DNA of 64,000 nt, from assembly GCF_017742235.1 (NCBI RefSeq), contig NZ_JAGHKQ010000002.1:159149-223148 (forward strand), given 5' to 3'. Below are positions 17,938 to 27,339 of this stretch, one piece after another. Under the pieces are notes generated by a model, which did not search any database, was not told the origin of the DNA, and was given only the letters and a program-made list of their open reading frames with translations. Each line of letters starts with the position of its first letter. Within the stretch, counting starts at the first letter, position 1. The stretch comes from Bacillus sp. 165 (lineage in GTDB: Bacteria > Bacillota > Bacilli > Bacillales > Bacillaceae_G). The translations under genes and the position numbers were made by a program.

Positions 17938-18331
17938 ACATGGGAAATATGGTATCTTTAAAGGAGAAGAGTATAGGTTAGTAAAGATACAAGGGGACAC
18001 AGCGGAGCTTGTATCCCACAATAGCTATGATGCATATAAAGGATTCATACCATATGAGCAAGACGATACTATTTACATAAAAAAAATTTACACATCTCAT
18101 TTAGAGTTTGCATATCGAGTTATGACGTTTGCTTTATATAAAGGTCATAAGCTTGGTGTTGTTTCAGATAAAGGCGATACCTTTTTACTCGGAACAACTG
18201 ATACGAAAGCATGGAGGGACTTAGGGATGCAGGTTATCAATAAATTTGAATATCATATCGAGGTTCCGAAAAATCAAGTTGAGCTGGTAGAAGTAAAAAC
18301 GCCGATTTTAGGGTTTCAACTAAATTTATAA
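17930..18331 (+). CDS. Hypothetical protein, possible partner/immunity of 17263 gene
   Basis: Predicted 133-residue soluble protein, start overlapping the end of the preceding gene by 8 bases, so the two are translationally coupled. Composition suggests a mostly beta fold (KYGIFKGEEYRLVKIQGDTAEL, an SH3-like opening). No recognisable catalytic motif. The tight overlap suggests the products act together; an antitoxin/immunity role is a hypothesis only. No clear terminator is seen before the convergent thioesterase gene. Confidence 0.6.
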   Translation: MVKHGKYGIFKGEEYRLVKIQGDTAELVSHNSYDAYKGFIPYEQDDTIYIKKIYTSHLEFAYRVMTFALYKGHKLGVVSDKGDTFLLGTTDTKAWRDLGMQVINKFEYHIEVPKNQVELVEVKTPILGFQLNL

Positions 18332-18389
18332 ATGTGCAGTTGTTTATCTTTTTAATGAAGCAGACAAGAGTTTTTAACAAAATTTCAAT

Positions 18390-18896
18390 TCATATGTTTC
18401 CATCTGCGGCAAGAATGGAGGCAATTGCTTTACTATGCTCGATTTGCTCGTGCTTTTTTTCTTGCTTTTTTAAAGCGAGGTGATATAGCGCTTTTTCTTC
18501 TTCCGTTTCAGGAACGACTTTGGGAATCAGGACGGGTTTCCCGTTTTCCAGTGCAACGAATGTTAAAAAGGATGTAGCGGCTATTCGTTTTAACCCTGTC
18601 AATAAATTTTCTGCCACGGCTTTGACGAAAATAACCATGGAGGTTCTCCCTGTAAAAACAACAAAAGATTCGTAAGTGACATAGTCCTTTTCAGTAACCG
18701 GTCCTAAAAAATCTACATGGTCGATAGAAGCAGTCACACATTCCTTTCGGCAATGTCTTGCTGCGGAAATGGAAGCCGTCATATCCATTTGAGATAAAAT
18801 ATGACCTCCAAATAAAGTATGGTGATTATTTAAATTTGTAGGGAAAACGCGTTCTGTTTGAAAGACGCGTGACACGTGACACGGAATTTCATTCAT
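18390..18896 (-). CDS. Acyl-CoA thioesterase, hotdog fold (YkhA-like)
   Basis: Predicted 168-residue hotdog-fold thioesterase of the YkhA/BACH group, which hydrolyses acyl-CoA to free acid and CoA in the cytosol. Signatures are FPTNLNNHHTLFGGHILSQMD (about residues 18-38, with the catalytic Asp and substrate-binding Asn) and ASIDHVDFLGPV. The ATG at 18896 is preferred because GAGAGGAG lies 8 bases upstream; a GTG six codons earlier falls inside that site. Family length is about 160-180 residues, so it looks complete. Confidence 0.88.
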   Translation of the reverse strand: MNEIPCHVSRVFQTERVFPTNLNNHHTLFGGHILSQMDMTASISAARHCRKECVTASIDHVDFLGPVTEKDYVTYESFVVFTGRTSMVIFVKAVAENLLTGLKRIAATSFLTFVALENGKPVLIPKVVPETEEEKALYHLALKKQEKKHEQIEHSKAIASILAADGNI

Positions 18897-19021
18897 CGAG
18901 TATGCTCCTCTCACATTTCATCGAAATATAATCATGCCTCTCTTATAATATGTAATTCAAACAGTATCTATCATGGATCTATGTGAAGGAAAGACGGTCA
19001 TGCCGGATTTTCATTTTTGTA

Positions 19022-19050
19022 TTTACTTTTTAAAGTAAATTTCATATAAT
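19022..19050 (+). promoter_or_regulatory. Sigma-A promoter of antiporter leader
   Basis: TTTACT (-35) and TATAAT (-10) are 17 bases apart. Transcription would start near 19057, giving a leader of about 95 nucleotides before the terminator at 19121-19152. Confidence 0.65.
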
Positions 19051-19082
19051 GTAATTATCATAAGAAAATATGTGCAGTACTT

Positions 19083-19152
19083 GGAGGAGCCTGTCACTAC
19101 GGGACCCTTGTATGCATTTTTAGAGGAGCCGGTAGTTTAGGCTCCTCTTTTT
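19083..19152 (+). promoter_or_regulatory. Attenuator-like leader with two competing anti-terminator arms
   Basis: AGAGGAGCC (19122-19130) pairs with GGCTCCTCT (19140-19148) to form an intrinsic terminator followed by a T run. An upstream copy GGAGGAGCC (19083-19091) could pair with the same GGCTCCTC and remove the terminator. The region sits between a good promoter and a sodium/proton antiporter gene. It does not match riboswitch classes I can recall. Confidence 0.55.
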
Positions 19153-19227
19153 GTGTTGAAAAGAAGTCTGAATATTTAGTTTATTTTATTTTTACATTTT
19201 GAGAAAAGGAAAGGATGAGAAATACGT

Positions 19228-20385
19228 ATGTTAATAATGGAATTAGCGATAATATTGCTTGCTTCTAAAATTGCAGGTGACATTAGTGTCAGAATGGGGC
19301 AGCCGTCTGTATTAGGAAAACTGTTAATCGGGATTGTGCTCGGACCCTCTGTATTAGGATTAGTAAATGATACAGATGTTCTTCGTGAAATTAGTCAAAT
19401 CGGGGTTATTTTGCTGATGTTTATTGCAGGACTGGAAACAGATCTTGATGAGTTTAAGAGAACCGGAAAAGCGTCTGGGATAGTCGGAGCAAGCGGTGTT
19501 ATTATTCCTCTTTCCTTAGGGTATGGAGCTGGGATAGTGATGGGGATGTCCATGCTAGAGTCGGTATTTTTAGGATTATTACTTTCTGCGACTAGTGTAA
19601 GCATCTCTGTTCAGGCATTAAAGGAAATGGGGAAATTAAAGTCAAAAGAAGGGGCTACAATTTTAGGAGCGGCAGTAATTGATGATATTTTAGTCATCGT
19701 CGCATTGGCATTTGTGATGAGCATGGCAGGCGGAGACGTAAATCTAGGCATGGTACTTTTGAAAAAAATAGTGTTCTTTGCTGTGATTATCGTTCTAACC
19801 TGGAAGCTTGTGCCGTGGGTGTTGAAAAAGTTCGCCCCGTTTAAAGTATCAGAATCTATCATTTCTGCAGCATTAATCATTTGCTTCTTTTTTGCATACT
19901 TTGCAGAAATGGCTGGAGTAGCTGCTATCATTGGCGCGTATATTGCAGGCATTGGCGTCAGCGTTACGAAATATAAGCATGAGGTATTTGAAAAAGTAGA
20001 AACTATCAGTTATTCCATTTTCGTTCCTGTGTTTTTTACATCCATTGGAGTAACCGCGCAATTTTCTGGCATCGGTGATCATATTGGAATGATTGTGCTA
20101 TTAAGTGTATTGGCGATTGTAACAAAATTATTCGGATGTGCGATTGGCGCAAAAGCTGCCGGGTTCGCATGGAGAAATTCTATGGGAATCGGTGCCGCAA
20201 TGGTATCAAGAGGGGAAGTGGCATTAATAATCGCTGCTATCGGACTTGAGGCAGGACTTCTCGCACAAGACATGTTTGCTGTAATCGTGGCTGTTGTCCT
20301 TGTAACTACTATTGTTACACCTCCGATGATGAAGTTATTTTTTAAAGAAGTAAAAGAAAATAAAAAAGAAGCAGAAACGGCGTAA
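19228..20385 (+). CDS. CPA2-type Na+/H+ antiporter (GerN/NapA-like)
   Basis: Predicted 385-residue membrane antiporter with 11-13 helices and no C-terminal TrkA domain. The length equals that of GerN/NapA-type antiporters. The Asp-Asp pair typical of electrogenic CPA2 exchangers occurs in VIDDILVIVAL (about residues 152-153), and GVILLMFIAGLETDL is the conserved helix 3 region. In B. cereus GerN exchanges Na+ for H+/K+ and is needed for inosine germination; whether this is the orthologue cannot be decided here. A terminator-containing leader upstream suggests attenuation control. Confidence 0.9.
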   Translation: MLIMELAIILLASKIAGDISVRMGQPSVLGKLLIGIVLGPSVLGLVNDTDVLREISQIGVILLMFIAGLETDLDEFKRTGKASGIVGASGVIIPLSLGYGAGIVMGMSMLESVFLGLLLSATSVSISVQALKEMGKLKSKEGATILGAAVIDDILVIVALAFVMSMAGGDVNLGMVLLKKIVFFAVIIVLTWKLVPWVLKKFAPFKVSESIISAALIICFFFAYFAEMAGVAAIIGAYIAGIGVSVTKYKHEVFEKVETISYSIFVPVFFTSIGVTAQFSGIGDHIGMIVLLSVLAIVTKLFGCAIGAKAAGFAWRNSMGIGAAMVSRGEVALIIAAIGLEAGLLAQDMFAVIVAVVLVTTIVTPPMMKLFFKEVKENKKEAETA

Positions 20386-20534
20386 TACACGATTGGTTTC
20401 ATGAATTCATAAAGCAGCATAATGAGGGTAACACAGTCTTTGAATTGGCTTCATGAATGCAAGAGAGAGGGATAGGGACACAAACGTTTCATTTGTTTGC
20501 CTAAACATTAGTTACGTTTGTAATAACAGAAACA

Positions 20535-20568
20535 AGAAGCCATAGGTGACTAATCACTTATGGCTTCT
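20535..20568. terminator. Bidirectional terminator between antiporter and kinase genes
   Basis: A 15-bp stem with one G-U pair (20535-20549 with 20554-20568) and a 4-base loop. It overlaps the stop codon of the minus-strand kinase gene. Confidence 0.8.
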
Positions 20569-21213
20569 ACTATTTTTATAGATGCGGTATCCTTTTCGAA
20601 TCCATTCTAATATTACGAACGGCACAGGAAACGTAAATCGTTGAAAAAGAGGAGCATAAATAACGTTATATGCTTTTCGCAAGTCCTGCCATTTTGAGCA
20701 CTGTCCTTCTTTCAGGAAATCGGAGATATCTACAACATAGCCGCGGCCATTGTGCAGTACAACGTTCTTGCCATGCACATCACTTGGGTTTAATCCTCTT
20801 GTCTTTGCATAAAAGAGGGCTTTATCTATGTCTTTGATAACTTGTTTAGGGATGTACACGCCTCTGTATACAGCATTAAATAGAGTAATTCCGTCTAGTT
20901 TTTTTAATATCAAATAGTTTTTGCCGTGACCGAACAATTGCGAATAAGAAGGGTGAGATCCGATTTTTTTGTACACTTCAATCTCTTGTTCGATGCCGGT
21001 GCGGTTTGAAGCATAAATTTTCACAACAAAACCATCATATTCCTGCCGTGAAAAAACGGCAGCATAGTTTCCGTTTCCAATCAGCGACCAAGGAGCAGGG
21101 ATATGGGAAACTGTAACGGGTTCATGCTCTGCTTCTCCATAAATATGAATAATCGGTAAAAGCTCTTTTTCTACTAATGTTTGAAACTGTTGATGCACCG
21201 AGCAATCCCCCAA
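20554..21213 (-). CDS. Small Ser/Thr protein kinase-like protein (YrzF-type)
   Basis: Predicted 219-residue cytosolic kinase-fold protein. Visible elements are a glycine-rich loop (IGNGNYAAVF, about residues 44-53), VVKIY with the catalytic Lys (about residue 64), PSDVHGKNVVLH replacing the HRDxxxxN catalytic loop, and VVDISDF in place of DFG. Length and arrangement match B. subtilis YrzF-like kinases. No Met start exists in the frame; TTG at 21213 has AAAGGAT about 9 bases upstream, while a TTG at 21300 lacks a ribosome site. Substrate unknown. Confidence 0.75.
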   Translation of the reverse strand: MGDCSVHQQFQTLVEKELLPIIHIYGEAEHEPVTVSHIPAPWSLIGNGNYAAVFSRQEYDGFVVKIYASNRTGIEQEIEVYKKIGSHPSYSQLFGHGKNYLILKKLDGITLFNAVYRGVYIPKQVIKDIDKALFYAKTRGLNPSDVHGKNVVLHNGRGYVVDISDFLKEGQCSKWQDLRKAYNVIYAPLFQRFTFPVPFVILEWIRKGYRIYKNSRSHK

Positions 21214-21321
21214 ATAGATAATATCCTTTATTTTATCATGCCAGCTTACATTTTGGATTTGATTTTTTATAAAGTTGAGGGGTTTGGTTAAAATAACCAA
21301 AAGGATGAAGGAGTGTAAAGG

Positions 21322-21900
21322 ATGGAAACGATAGGGAAGTCGATTTTAATGGTTGTAATTGGTGTATTATTTTTACGATTTGCAGGCAGAAAATCAATTG
21401 CACAAATGACATTAGCAGAAACAGTTGTTATGATTTCAATCGGGGCCATCATTATTCAGCCTATTGTAGAGAATAGTGTTTCTAAAACGATACTAGCGAT
21501 AGGGACATTTATTGTAACATTGGTAATATTAGAAGTTTTACAACTGAAGTTCAATCCGTTAGAAAAGTTTTTGACGGGAAAAGCAAAGATTGTTATTGAA
21601 GAAGGCACGATTTGCGTTGGCAATTTAAGAAAGATGAGAATGACAGTTGATCAGCTCGAAATGCTCCTTCGCCAGCAGGGAATCATAAATTTTTCTAGTA
21701 TCAAAATTGCTACTATCGAACCTAATGGAACACTAGGGTATGATTTATATCCTGATGAAAAGCCGTTAACAGTAGGGGAGTTTAAAAAGCTGATGTCTCA
21801 ATATATCACACAAAACCCATTACCAGCTGATAAGGGAGTTACTATTTTTCAAGAAATTAAAAAGTCAACGAACAAGCACTCTCCTAAAAATTTAAAATGA
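21322..21900 (+). CDS. DUF421/YetF-domain membrane protein, second paralogue
   Basis: Predicted 192-residue protein with three N-terminal helices (about residues 5-75) and a soluble YetF domain. The family motif GRKSIAQMTLAETVVMISIGAII replaces the common xxDF..A..LG pattern, and the C-terminal domain contains IEPNGTLGYDL. AAGGAG precedes the ATG by 8 bases. It is divergent from the kinase gene. Function unknown. It is shorter and only distantly similar to the paralogue at 14238. Confidence 0.85.
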   Translation: METIGKSILMVVIGVLFLRFAGRKSIAQMTLAETVVMISIGAIIIQPIVENSVSKTILAIGTFIVTLVILEVLQLKFNPLEKFLTGKAKIVIEEGTICVGNLRKMRMTVDQLEMLLRQQGIINFSSIKIATIEPNGTLGYDLYPDEKPLTVGEFKKLMSQYITQNPLPADKGVTIFQEIKKSTNKHSPKNLK

Positions 21901-22056
21901 AGAAAAGAGTTGGGTTTGAAGGATAGGTTTTGATTCAAATAAATGCAAATGCTTTTCTATAAAATGCCACCGAAGTCATTTACCCTAATAAAGAAAAAAT
22001 ATATAATAGATAAGCACTCTATGCCCGTTACCATACATACTAGAGAGGAGAGTCTT

Positions 22057-24342
22057 ATGACAGCATTTCAGCACCCTGAGTATGCATTTGAAAAGGAACG
22101 TTTGGAGTTTACAAAGTCGTATATGAGCTTGCTTTTGGCCGCTGCCAAAGAAAATGAACAAAAGTATCAAGAGCATTTGCGAAGTGCATTTTCAAGCTTA
22201 ACGCCGGGAGACAGCTCGGCAGATTATATTAACCTCTTATTAAATGCAAAGTTTTTAGAAATGACAGAGCGTGAGCATAGGCACCTCGAACGACTGCAAG
22301 GGAAGCCTTATTTTGCACGCATTGACTTCCAAGATACCACACAACAAGAGCCTCACATTTATTATATCGGCAAGATGTCTCTCTACGATAAGGACACGCA
22401 AAAAGACATAATAGTAGACTGGCGTTCTCCTATTGCGAATGTATACTATGACGGCAGATTAGGAGAAGTATCGTATGAGGTAGAGGGAGATACGATTATC
22501 GGAGATTTATCTCTTAAACGTCAATATGCAATTGAGGAAGGCGAGCTTCAAGACATACGAGATATTGATATTACCACAAAAGATGAACTTCTCCAGGAAG
22601 CCTTATCTGGAAATGCCCAAAACCGTTTAATGGATATCGTTTCTACTATTCAGGAAGAGCAAAACCGAGTTATACGTGCCGATTTGTATCGCCCACTTAT
22701 TGTACAAGGCGTTGCAGGAAGCGGAAAAACGACGATAGCCTTGCATCGGATTGCTTATTTTATTTATACACACGCCCAGTCGTTTTCACCGGATGCTATC
22801 ATGATTTTAGCACCAAGTAAATTATTCCTAACATACATTGCAGAAGTATTGCCTGAGCTTGGTGTAGATCAAGTCAATCAAACCACGTTTCTTGAATTTG
22901 TAAATGAATGTTTAAAGAAGCCTGTTGTGTTTTCACGTATGGAGGAAGCGCTCGTCGCTTTTATTCATGAAAAAGATGAGGAGAAAAAGAAGGAAATGGA
23001 GCGGGTTATTTCCTTTAAAGGCTCGCTGCAATATTTAAAACTACTTCATCGTTACGCAAAAGATATTGAGAAGCATCTGCTTCCGAAAGAGGATTTCAAA
23101 ATCGGCGGTCTTACGGTATATAAAGAGGAGAAGCTAAGGCGGCTTTTTTTATATGATTATAAATACTTACCGCCGTTTCAGCGTATCGATAAGCTGAAAC
23201 GTGTACTTGCGAATCATGTAAAAAGCAAAAAAGCGACACTGGAAAAACGAATTACTGATTATTATGATAATAAAATTGATAGAGCTATTTACCGCATCGA
23301 TGACCCAGCTAAACGAAAAGAAAAAGTGATTGCTTTAATGGATAAAAAGCTAGAGATGCTTGAGGGGTTTAAAAAGGATTGCAAGACAGCGGTTTCACAG
23401 TATATTAGAAAGTTTTCGAAAAAAGATGTGTTTGATTATTATGATGAATTAATTACAAATAAAGAATTGCTCAAAGCATACGGTATGAAAGGATTGAGTC
23501 AAAGCATCATCAATGGCATAGTTGCGTCAAAGCAAAAACGAAAGCATCGTTATAAAGTGGAGGATGCGGCGGCATTATTGTATTTACAGTACTATTTATA
23601 TGGTCCGAAGAATCCTGTGAAAACGAGATGCGTAGTGATTGATGAAGCCCAAGATTACACAATATTTGAATTGTATGCACTGAAAAAAGTATGTAATACA
23701 GAGCTGTTCACCATTCTTGGTGATATGTCACAAGGTATTCACGGATATCGAGGTATGAAGCAGTGGGAGCCGCTTGTGCAAAATGTTTTTCCGAAGGGGA
23801 ATTACTTAACGCTTGAAAGCAGCTACCGTACGACAATTGAGATTATGAATCTGGCTAATGAAGTGTTAAAGAATAACTGCAATGTACAAGTACCGCTTGC
23901 AGTGCCTGTTGTCCGCCACGGAAGCTTGCCGCAATTTATGCGATATGCCGAAACGGCAGAGCTCCTTCAATCTATTGAAGATTTTATAGAGGAAGGAAAA
24001 CAGCAAAAGCTAAAATCCTTTGCATTGCTCGGGAAAACGAAAGAAGAATGCGAAGCGCTGTATGATTTGATTTCCGAACTTAGTTTGCTTCCGGTACGGC
24101 TGATTACGGAGCAGCAGGAGCTCGATCATTCTTATGTCTCTATTATCCCGATTCATATCGCGAAAGGGTTAGAGTTTGATTGTGTTGGCATCGTTTCCTA
24201 TGAAGAAACATACGGCACGGACGAATTGGATGTAAAGCTCGTATACGTTGGAATGACACGTCCCCTTCACAGATTAGGAATCTTTGCGAAGGATAAAAAA
24301 GATGTGCTGCTAGAAGGGCTAGACGAAGCGTTATTACAGTAG
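22057..24342 (+). CDS. helD: RNA polymerase recycling motor HelD (UvrD-like ATPase)
   Basis: Predicted 761-residue protein close in length to B. subtilis HelD (774). HelD binds RNA polymerase, displaces nucleic acid from the core and allows recycling. The N-terminal coiled coil (about residues 1-80) is followed by Walker A GVAGSGKTTIALHR (about residues 217-230), Walker B VVIDEAQDYT (about residues 527-536) and the C-terminal helicase region with LESSYRTT and VYVGMTRPLHRL. GAGAGGAGAG precedes ATG 22057; the in-frame start at 21943 has none. Transcribed alone and closed by a hairpin. Confidence 0.93.
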   Translation: MTAFQHPEYAFEKERLEFTKSYMSLLLAAAKENEQKYQEHLRSAFSSLTPGDSSADYINLLLNAKFLEMTEREHRHLERLQGKPYFARIDFQDTTQQEPHIYYIGKMSLYDKDTQKDIIVDWRSPIANVYYDGRLGEVSYEVEGDTIIGDLSLKRQYAIEEGELQDIRDIDITTKDELLQEALSGNAQNRLMDIVSTIQEEQNRVIRADLYRPLIVQGVAGSGKTTIALHRIAYFIYTHAQSFSPDAIMILAPSKLFLTYIAEVLPELGVDQVNQTTFLEFVNECLKKPVVFSRMEEALVAFIHEKDEEKKKEMERVISFKGSLQYLKLLHRYAKDIEKHLLPKEDFKIGGLTVYKEEKLRRLFLYDYKYLPPFQRIDKLKRVLANHVKSKKATLEKRITDYYDNKIDRAIYRIDDPAKRKEKVIALMDKKLEMLEGFKKDCKTAVSQYIRKFSKKDVFDYYDELITNKELLKAYGMKGLSQSIINGIVASKQKRKHRYKVEDAAALLYLQYYLYGPKNPVKTRCVVIDEAQDYTIFELYALKKVCNTELFTILGDMSQGIHGYRGMKQWEPLVQNVFPKGNYLTLESSYRTTIEIMNLANEVLKNNCNVQVPLAVPVVRHGSLPQFMRYAETAELLQSIEDFIEEGKQQKLKSFALLGKTKEECEALYDLISELSLLPVRLITEQQELDHSYVSIIPIHIAKGLEFDCVGIVSYEETYGTDELDVKLVYVGMTRPLHRLGIFAKDKKDVLLEGLDEALLQ

Positions 24343-24345
24343 AGA

Positions 24346-24369
24346 GCCGGCTTGATGCCGGTTTTTTGT
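24346..24369 (+). terminator. Rho-independent terminator after helD
   Basis: A 5-bp GC stem (CCGGC / GCCGG) extended by weaker pairs, with a 5-base loop and TTTTTT. Confidence 0.75.
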
Positions 24370-24684
24370 TTTATGAAGAAATATAAACAGTGAGAGAGAT
24401 ATTGAAAAGGAGAGTAATATTGATATAACTAGTGTTCCTATCATGTAGAACACGCTGATAATGAGCATCCCTCCTATCATTCTTCCAGCAGGAATCGCAG
24501 ATATGAAGCTATACTGAAAAATAATAACGGTTTTGTTCTTGTGGAATTATGTAGACTTTCCGAATTTTTAGAGGATTAATGTTAAAAAATACCTCGAATT
24601 CTTTTTATTTACAATTTGAATAAATTTAAATAATATTATTTTGTTAGGACATGTAGCTGTAACTCGGAATTTATAATTGAAAGG
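24370..24684. other. Interval without a supported gene
   Basis: On the minus strand an uninterrupted hydrophobic reading frame of roughly 48 codons ends inside the helD terminator region, but its ATG has no well-spaced ribosome site. Otherwise the interval is AT-rich upstream sequence of the protease gene. Confidence 0.35.
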
Positions 24685-26433
24685 ATGATTATTATTACTA
24701 GATCTACTCTAAGAATTTTGCCATCCACCATTGGACTTGCAAAAAATTCTGTAGGAGCATCAAGTATTGACTTAAAAAAATTCCTTCAAAGATTTGGTTA
24801 TCTTCCGCAAGCATTTGACTCTGACAGTCAAAGAGAAGTTACAGAAGTGGGATCTCAAGGTGTTTTTGATGATGCTACAGAGGCTGCCTTGCTCAAATAC
24901 CAAAAATTCCATGGGCTACCGCAATCAGGTGTACTTGATGTAGCGACGGTAAAACAAATGGCTTTACACAGATGTGCAATGCCTGATTTACACGAAGGGC
25001 TTGCAGACTTCACGGCTCAAGGTAACAAATGGACTAGAAATAACCTTACCTACAGATTCGTCAACTTTACATCTGATTTAACTCAAGCCCAAATACGATC
25101 AGCTTTTGTCTCAGCATTTGGCCTTTGGAGTGCAGTCACTCCTTTAAACTTTACGGAAGTTACAGGCAATGCAGACATTTTAATATCATTTGTTACTAGG
25201 GACCATAGTGATGGAAGTCCGTTCGATGGGGTAGGTAACGTGTTGGCACATGCCTTCTATCCACCTCCAAATGGGGGCGATATCGCAGGAGATGCACACT
25301 TTGATGATGATGAAACATGGTCTGTAAACTTACCTCCATCAGGTTTTGATCTTATTACCGTTGCCGCTCACGAAATTGGCCATTCCTTGGGGCTTAACCA
25401 TTCTAACGTTGCAGGTTCACTCATGTTCCCTACATACAGTGGACCGCACCGTTTTCTACATGATGATGACATCAAAGGTATTCAATCCATTTATGGTACT
25501 CGGATTCGGAATATCCCGGGCTGGTTCGGAGCTGAGAACCAAGAGGGCGATATTGCCGTTACTGATCTTAACGGCAATGGAAAGCCAGACTTGATTGTTT
25601 ATCATATTGATAATCCAGGCGGAGAAAACCATGGCTACTACCGGATTGGACGGGATCTAGATGCAAACGGTAATCCTCAGAACGGATGGAGCAATCCAGT
25701 CCCAATTCCAGGCTGGTTCGGAGCTGAGAACCAAGGTGGAGGTATAGCCGTTGCCGATCTTAACCGCAATGGGAAGCCGGACTTGATTGTCTATCACATT
25801 GATAACCCAAGCGGAGAGAACCGTGGTTACTACCGAATTGGGCGGGACCTTGATACAAACGGTAATCCTCAGAACGGATGGAGCAATCCAGTCCCAATTC
25901 CAGGCTGGTTCGGAGCAGAGAACCAAGGCGGCGGTATAGCCGTTGCCGATCTTAACGGTAATGGGAAGCCGGACTTGATTGTCTATCACATTGATAACCC
26001 AGGTGGAGAGAACCGTGGTTACTACCGAATTGGTCGGGATCTTGATACAAACGGTAATCCTCAGAATGGATGGAGCAATCCAATCCCGATTCCAGGCTGG
26101 TTCGGAGCAGAGAACCAAGGTGGAGGTATAGCCGTTGCTGATCTTAACGGCAATGGGAAGCCGGACTTGATTGTCTATCATATTGATAATCCAGGCGGAG
26201 AGAACCATGGTTACTACCGAATTGGTCGGGATCTAGATGCAAACGGTAATCCCCAGAATGGATGGAGCAATCCAATCCCGATTTCAGGCTGGTTCGGAGC
26301 AGAAAACCAAGGTGGAGGTATAGCCGTTGCCGATCTTAACGGCAATAGGAAGCCGGACTTGATTGTTTTCCACATTGACAACCCAGGCGGAGAGAACCGT
26401 GGTTATTATCGGATTCAATCGGATATAGTATAG
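24685..26433 (+). CDS. Matrixin metalloprotease with cysteine-switch prodomain and repeat C-terminus
   Basis: Predicted 582-residue zinc protease with the domain order of matrix metalloproteases. Residues about 28-95 form a peptidoglycan-binding-like prodomain, followed by a cysteine switch RCAMPD (Cys97). The catalytic domain has [11 protein letters not shown] (zinc ligands His229, His233, His239; catalytic Glu230) and a Met-turn at Met247. From residue 277 come 4.75 nearly identical 64-residue repeats ([26 protein letters not shown]), resembling FG-GAP/VCBS propeller units. No signal peptide is visible. AAAGG abuts the ATG, so the start is uncertain; a rare start a few codons later is possible. 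Confidence 0.88.
   Translation: MIIITRSTLRILPSTIGLAKNSVGASSIDLKKFLQRFGYLPQAFDSDSQREVTEVGSQGVFDDATEAALLKYQKFHGLPQSGVLDVATVKQMALHRCAMPDLHEGLADFTAQGNKWTRNNLTYRFVNFTSDLTQAQIRSAFVSAFGLWSAVTPLNFTEVTGNADILISFVTRDHSDGSPFDGVGNVLAHAFYPPPNGGDIAGDAHFDDDETWSVNLPPSGFDLITVAAHEIGHSLGLNHSNVAGSLMFPTYSGPHRFLHDDDIKGIQSIYGTRIRNIPGWFGAENQEGDIAVTDLNGNGKPDLIVYHIDNPGGENHGYYRIGRDLDANGNPQNGWSNPVPIPGWFGAENQGGGIAVADLNRNGKPDLIVYHIDNPSGENRGYYRIGRDLDTNGNPQNGWSNPVPIPGWFGAENQGGGIAVADLNGNGKPDLIVYHIDNPGGENRGYYRIGRDLDTNGNPQNGWSNPIPIPGWFGAENQGGGIAVADLNGNGKPDLIVYHIDNPGGENHGYYRIGRDLDANGNPQNGWSNPIPISGWFGAENQGGGIAVADLNGNRKPDLIVFHIDNPGGENRGYYRIQSDIV
25513..26433 (+). repeat. 192-bp tandem coding repeats (4.75 copies)
   Basis: Units begin at 25513, 25705, 25897, 26089 and 26281, the last being partial. 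Each encodes 64 residues. Copies differ at few positions, including synonymous ones, so the array has expanded recently or is homogenised by recombination. Confidence 0.95.
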
Positions 26434-26636
26434 AATGTGTTAGTAACCCTTTATACTTTTCAACCTGCAAGTTTGGATTATCTTAATTAAGTTGAAAATA
26501 GTTTTAAAACTTTTTTAGGCTGAGTATTGGGTAGGGGCTTATAACCTGTCAAACAAAGCTAAAAAGACTGTTAGTAAGCAGCCTAATATAATCTGGTGCA
26601 ATAATAGCTTAAAAAAATATAGAACATAGATAGCAG

Positions 26637-26669
26637 GAAGTGGGACAAACGTCTCGCTTCTATTTTTTT
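26637..26669 (+). terminator. Terminator-like hairpin downstream of the protease
   Basis: A 10-bp stem with G-U pairs (GAAGTGGGAC / GTCTCGCTTC) and a 4-base loop followed by TATTTTTTT. It is about 200 bases after the protease stop codon. Confidence 0.65.
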
Positions 26670-26880
26670 ATTTGCAGACTTGCACCAAAACCTTCAAGGC
26701 ACTCAATCATTATCAATCGGTTGCGTTATCGCTCTTAGTTGTTCTTTTGGAAGTTGATTGTAAGATGGTAAACAATTCGAATGGCTTTCGAACCAAATTT
26801 AGTTGCATGGATGTAATGAATTAATGACCTAATATTCTTGTTCCAGAAAAGGGTACTTTAATGGAGTAATATAATTAATT

Positions 26881-26912
26881 ATGGACTGATTGGTTTTTAC
26901 GAATCAGTCCAT
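26881..26912. terminator. Terminator-like hairpin
   Basis: An 11-bp perfect stem (ATGGACTGATT / AATCAGTCCAT) in gene-free sequence; T-rich flank only on the plus strand. Confidence 0.5.
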
Positions 26913-27100
26913 TTATATAATATGGAAGTAAGCATGAGCCGAAAAGGAGACTGTTACGAAAATTGCGGTAATCACACCTTGTTGAAAAAAAGAGTGGCTG
27001 TATCCAAGGAAGTTTAAAACGAGGGCGGAAGGGAAGTAAGTCATTTTCGAGTACATCGAATGTCTCTACAACTAAAAATTAAGCCGTGCGGCATAGGGAT

Positions 27101-27204
27101 GCTGTACTGCTCTCAAACTCAGAATATGCTCTTCTTGTAAAATGTATATTTTGCTAAGGAATAGATGCAAAGACTGTATAGGGGTACAAGTATACCTCTT
27201 AGGA
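27101..27204 (+). repeat. Dispersed intergenic element, copy A
   Basis: About 104 bases that match 29462-29566 over almost their whole length, including the identical block TCTCAAACTCAGAATATG and TATTTTGCTAAGG. The copies keep a closing stem (CTAAG with CTTAG here, CTAAG with CTTGG in copy B). It ends 136 bases before the radical SAM gene. It may be a leader RNA or a small repeated element. Confidence 0.7.
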
Positions 27205-27339
27205 TATATTATCAATTAAGCCAAAGAATTTTTTTAGAAATCTAAAGGATTAAATATTCTTAAAATAACAAGACTTGTCATATATATAGAAAGTATTTGT
27301 TTATGGATATGTAAATATTTTTTACCAGGGGAGGGTTAA

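Larger units (their letters stand above)
26434..27339. other. 906-bp gene-poor interval with hairpins and a coding remnant
   Basis: Two hairpins are visible, detailed separately (26637-26669 and 26881-26912). On the minus strand about 26703-26800 reads as LPSYNQLPKEQLRAI near a stop codon, which looks like the 3' end of a lost gene. A dispersed element lies at 27101-27204. No intact gene is supported. Confidence 0.45.

Noticed and set aside
24370..24480. Hydrophobic minus-strand frame next to helD
   Set aside because: It has no well-placed ribosome site and its 3' end lies in the helD terminator, so coding use is unsupported.
25657..26208. Long minus-strand frame inside the protease repeats
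   Set aside because: It is a shadow produced by the 192-bp period being a multiple of three; the plus-strand frame has domain signatures.
27101..27204. Dispersed element as a c-di-GMP (GEMM) riboswitch
   Set aside because: Only copy A has a GCAAAG string and other conserved GEMM positions are absent in both copies.
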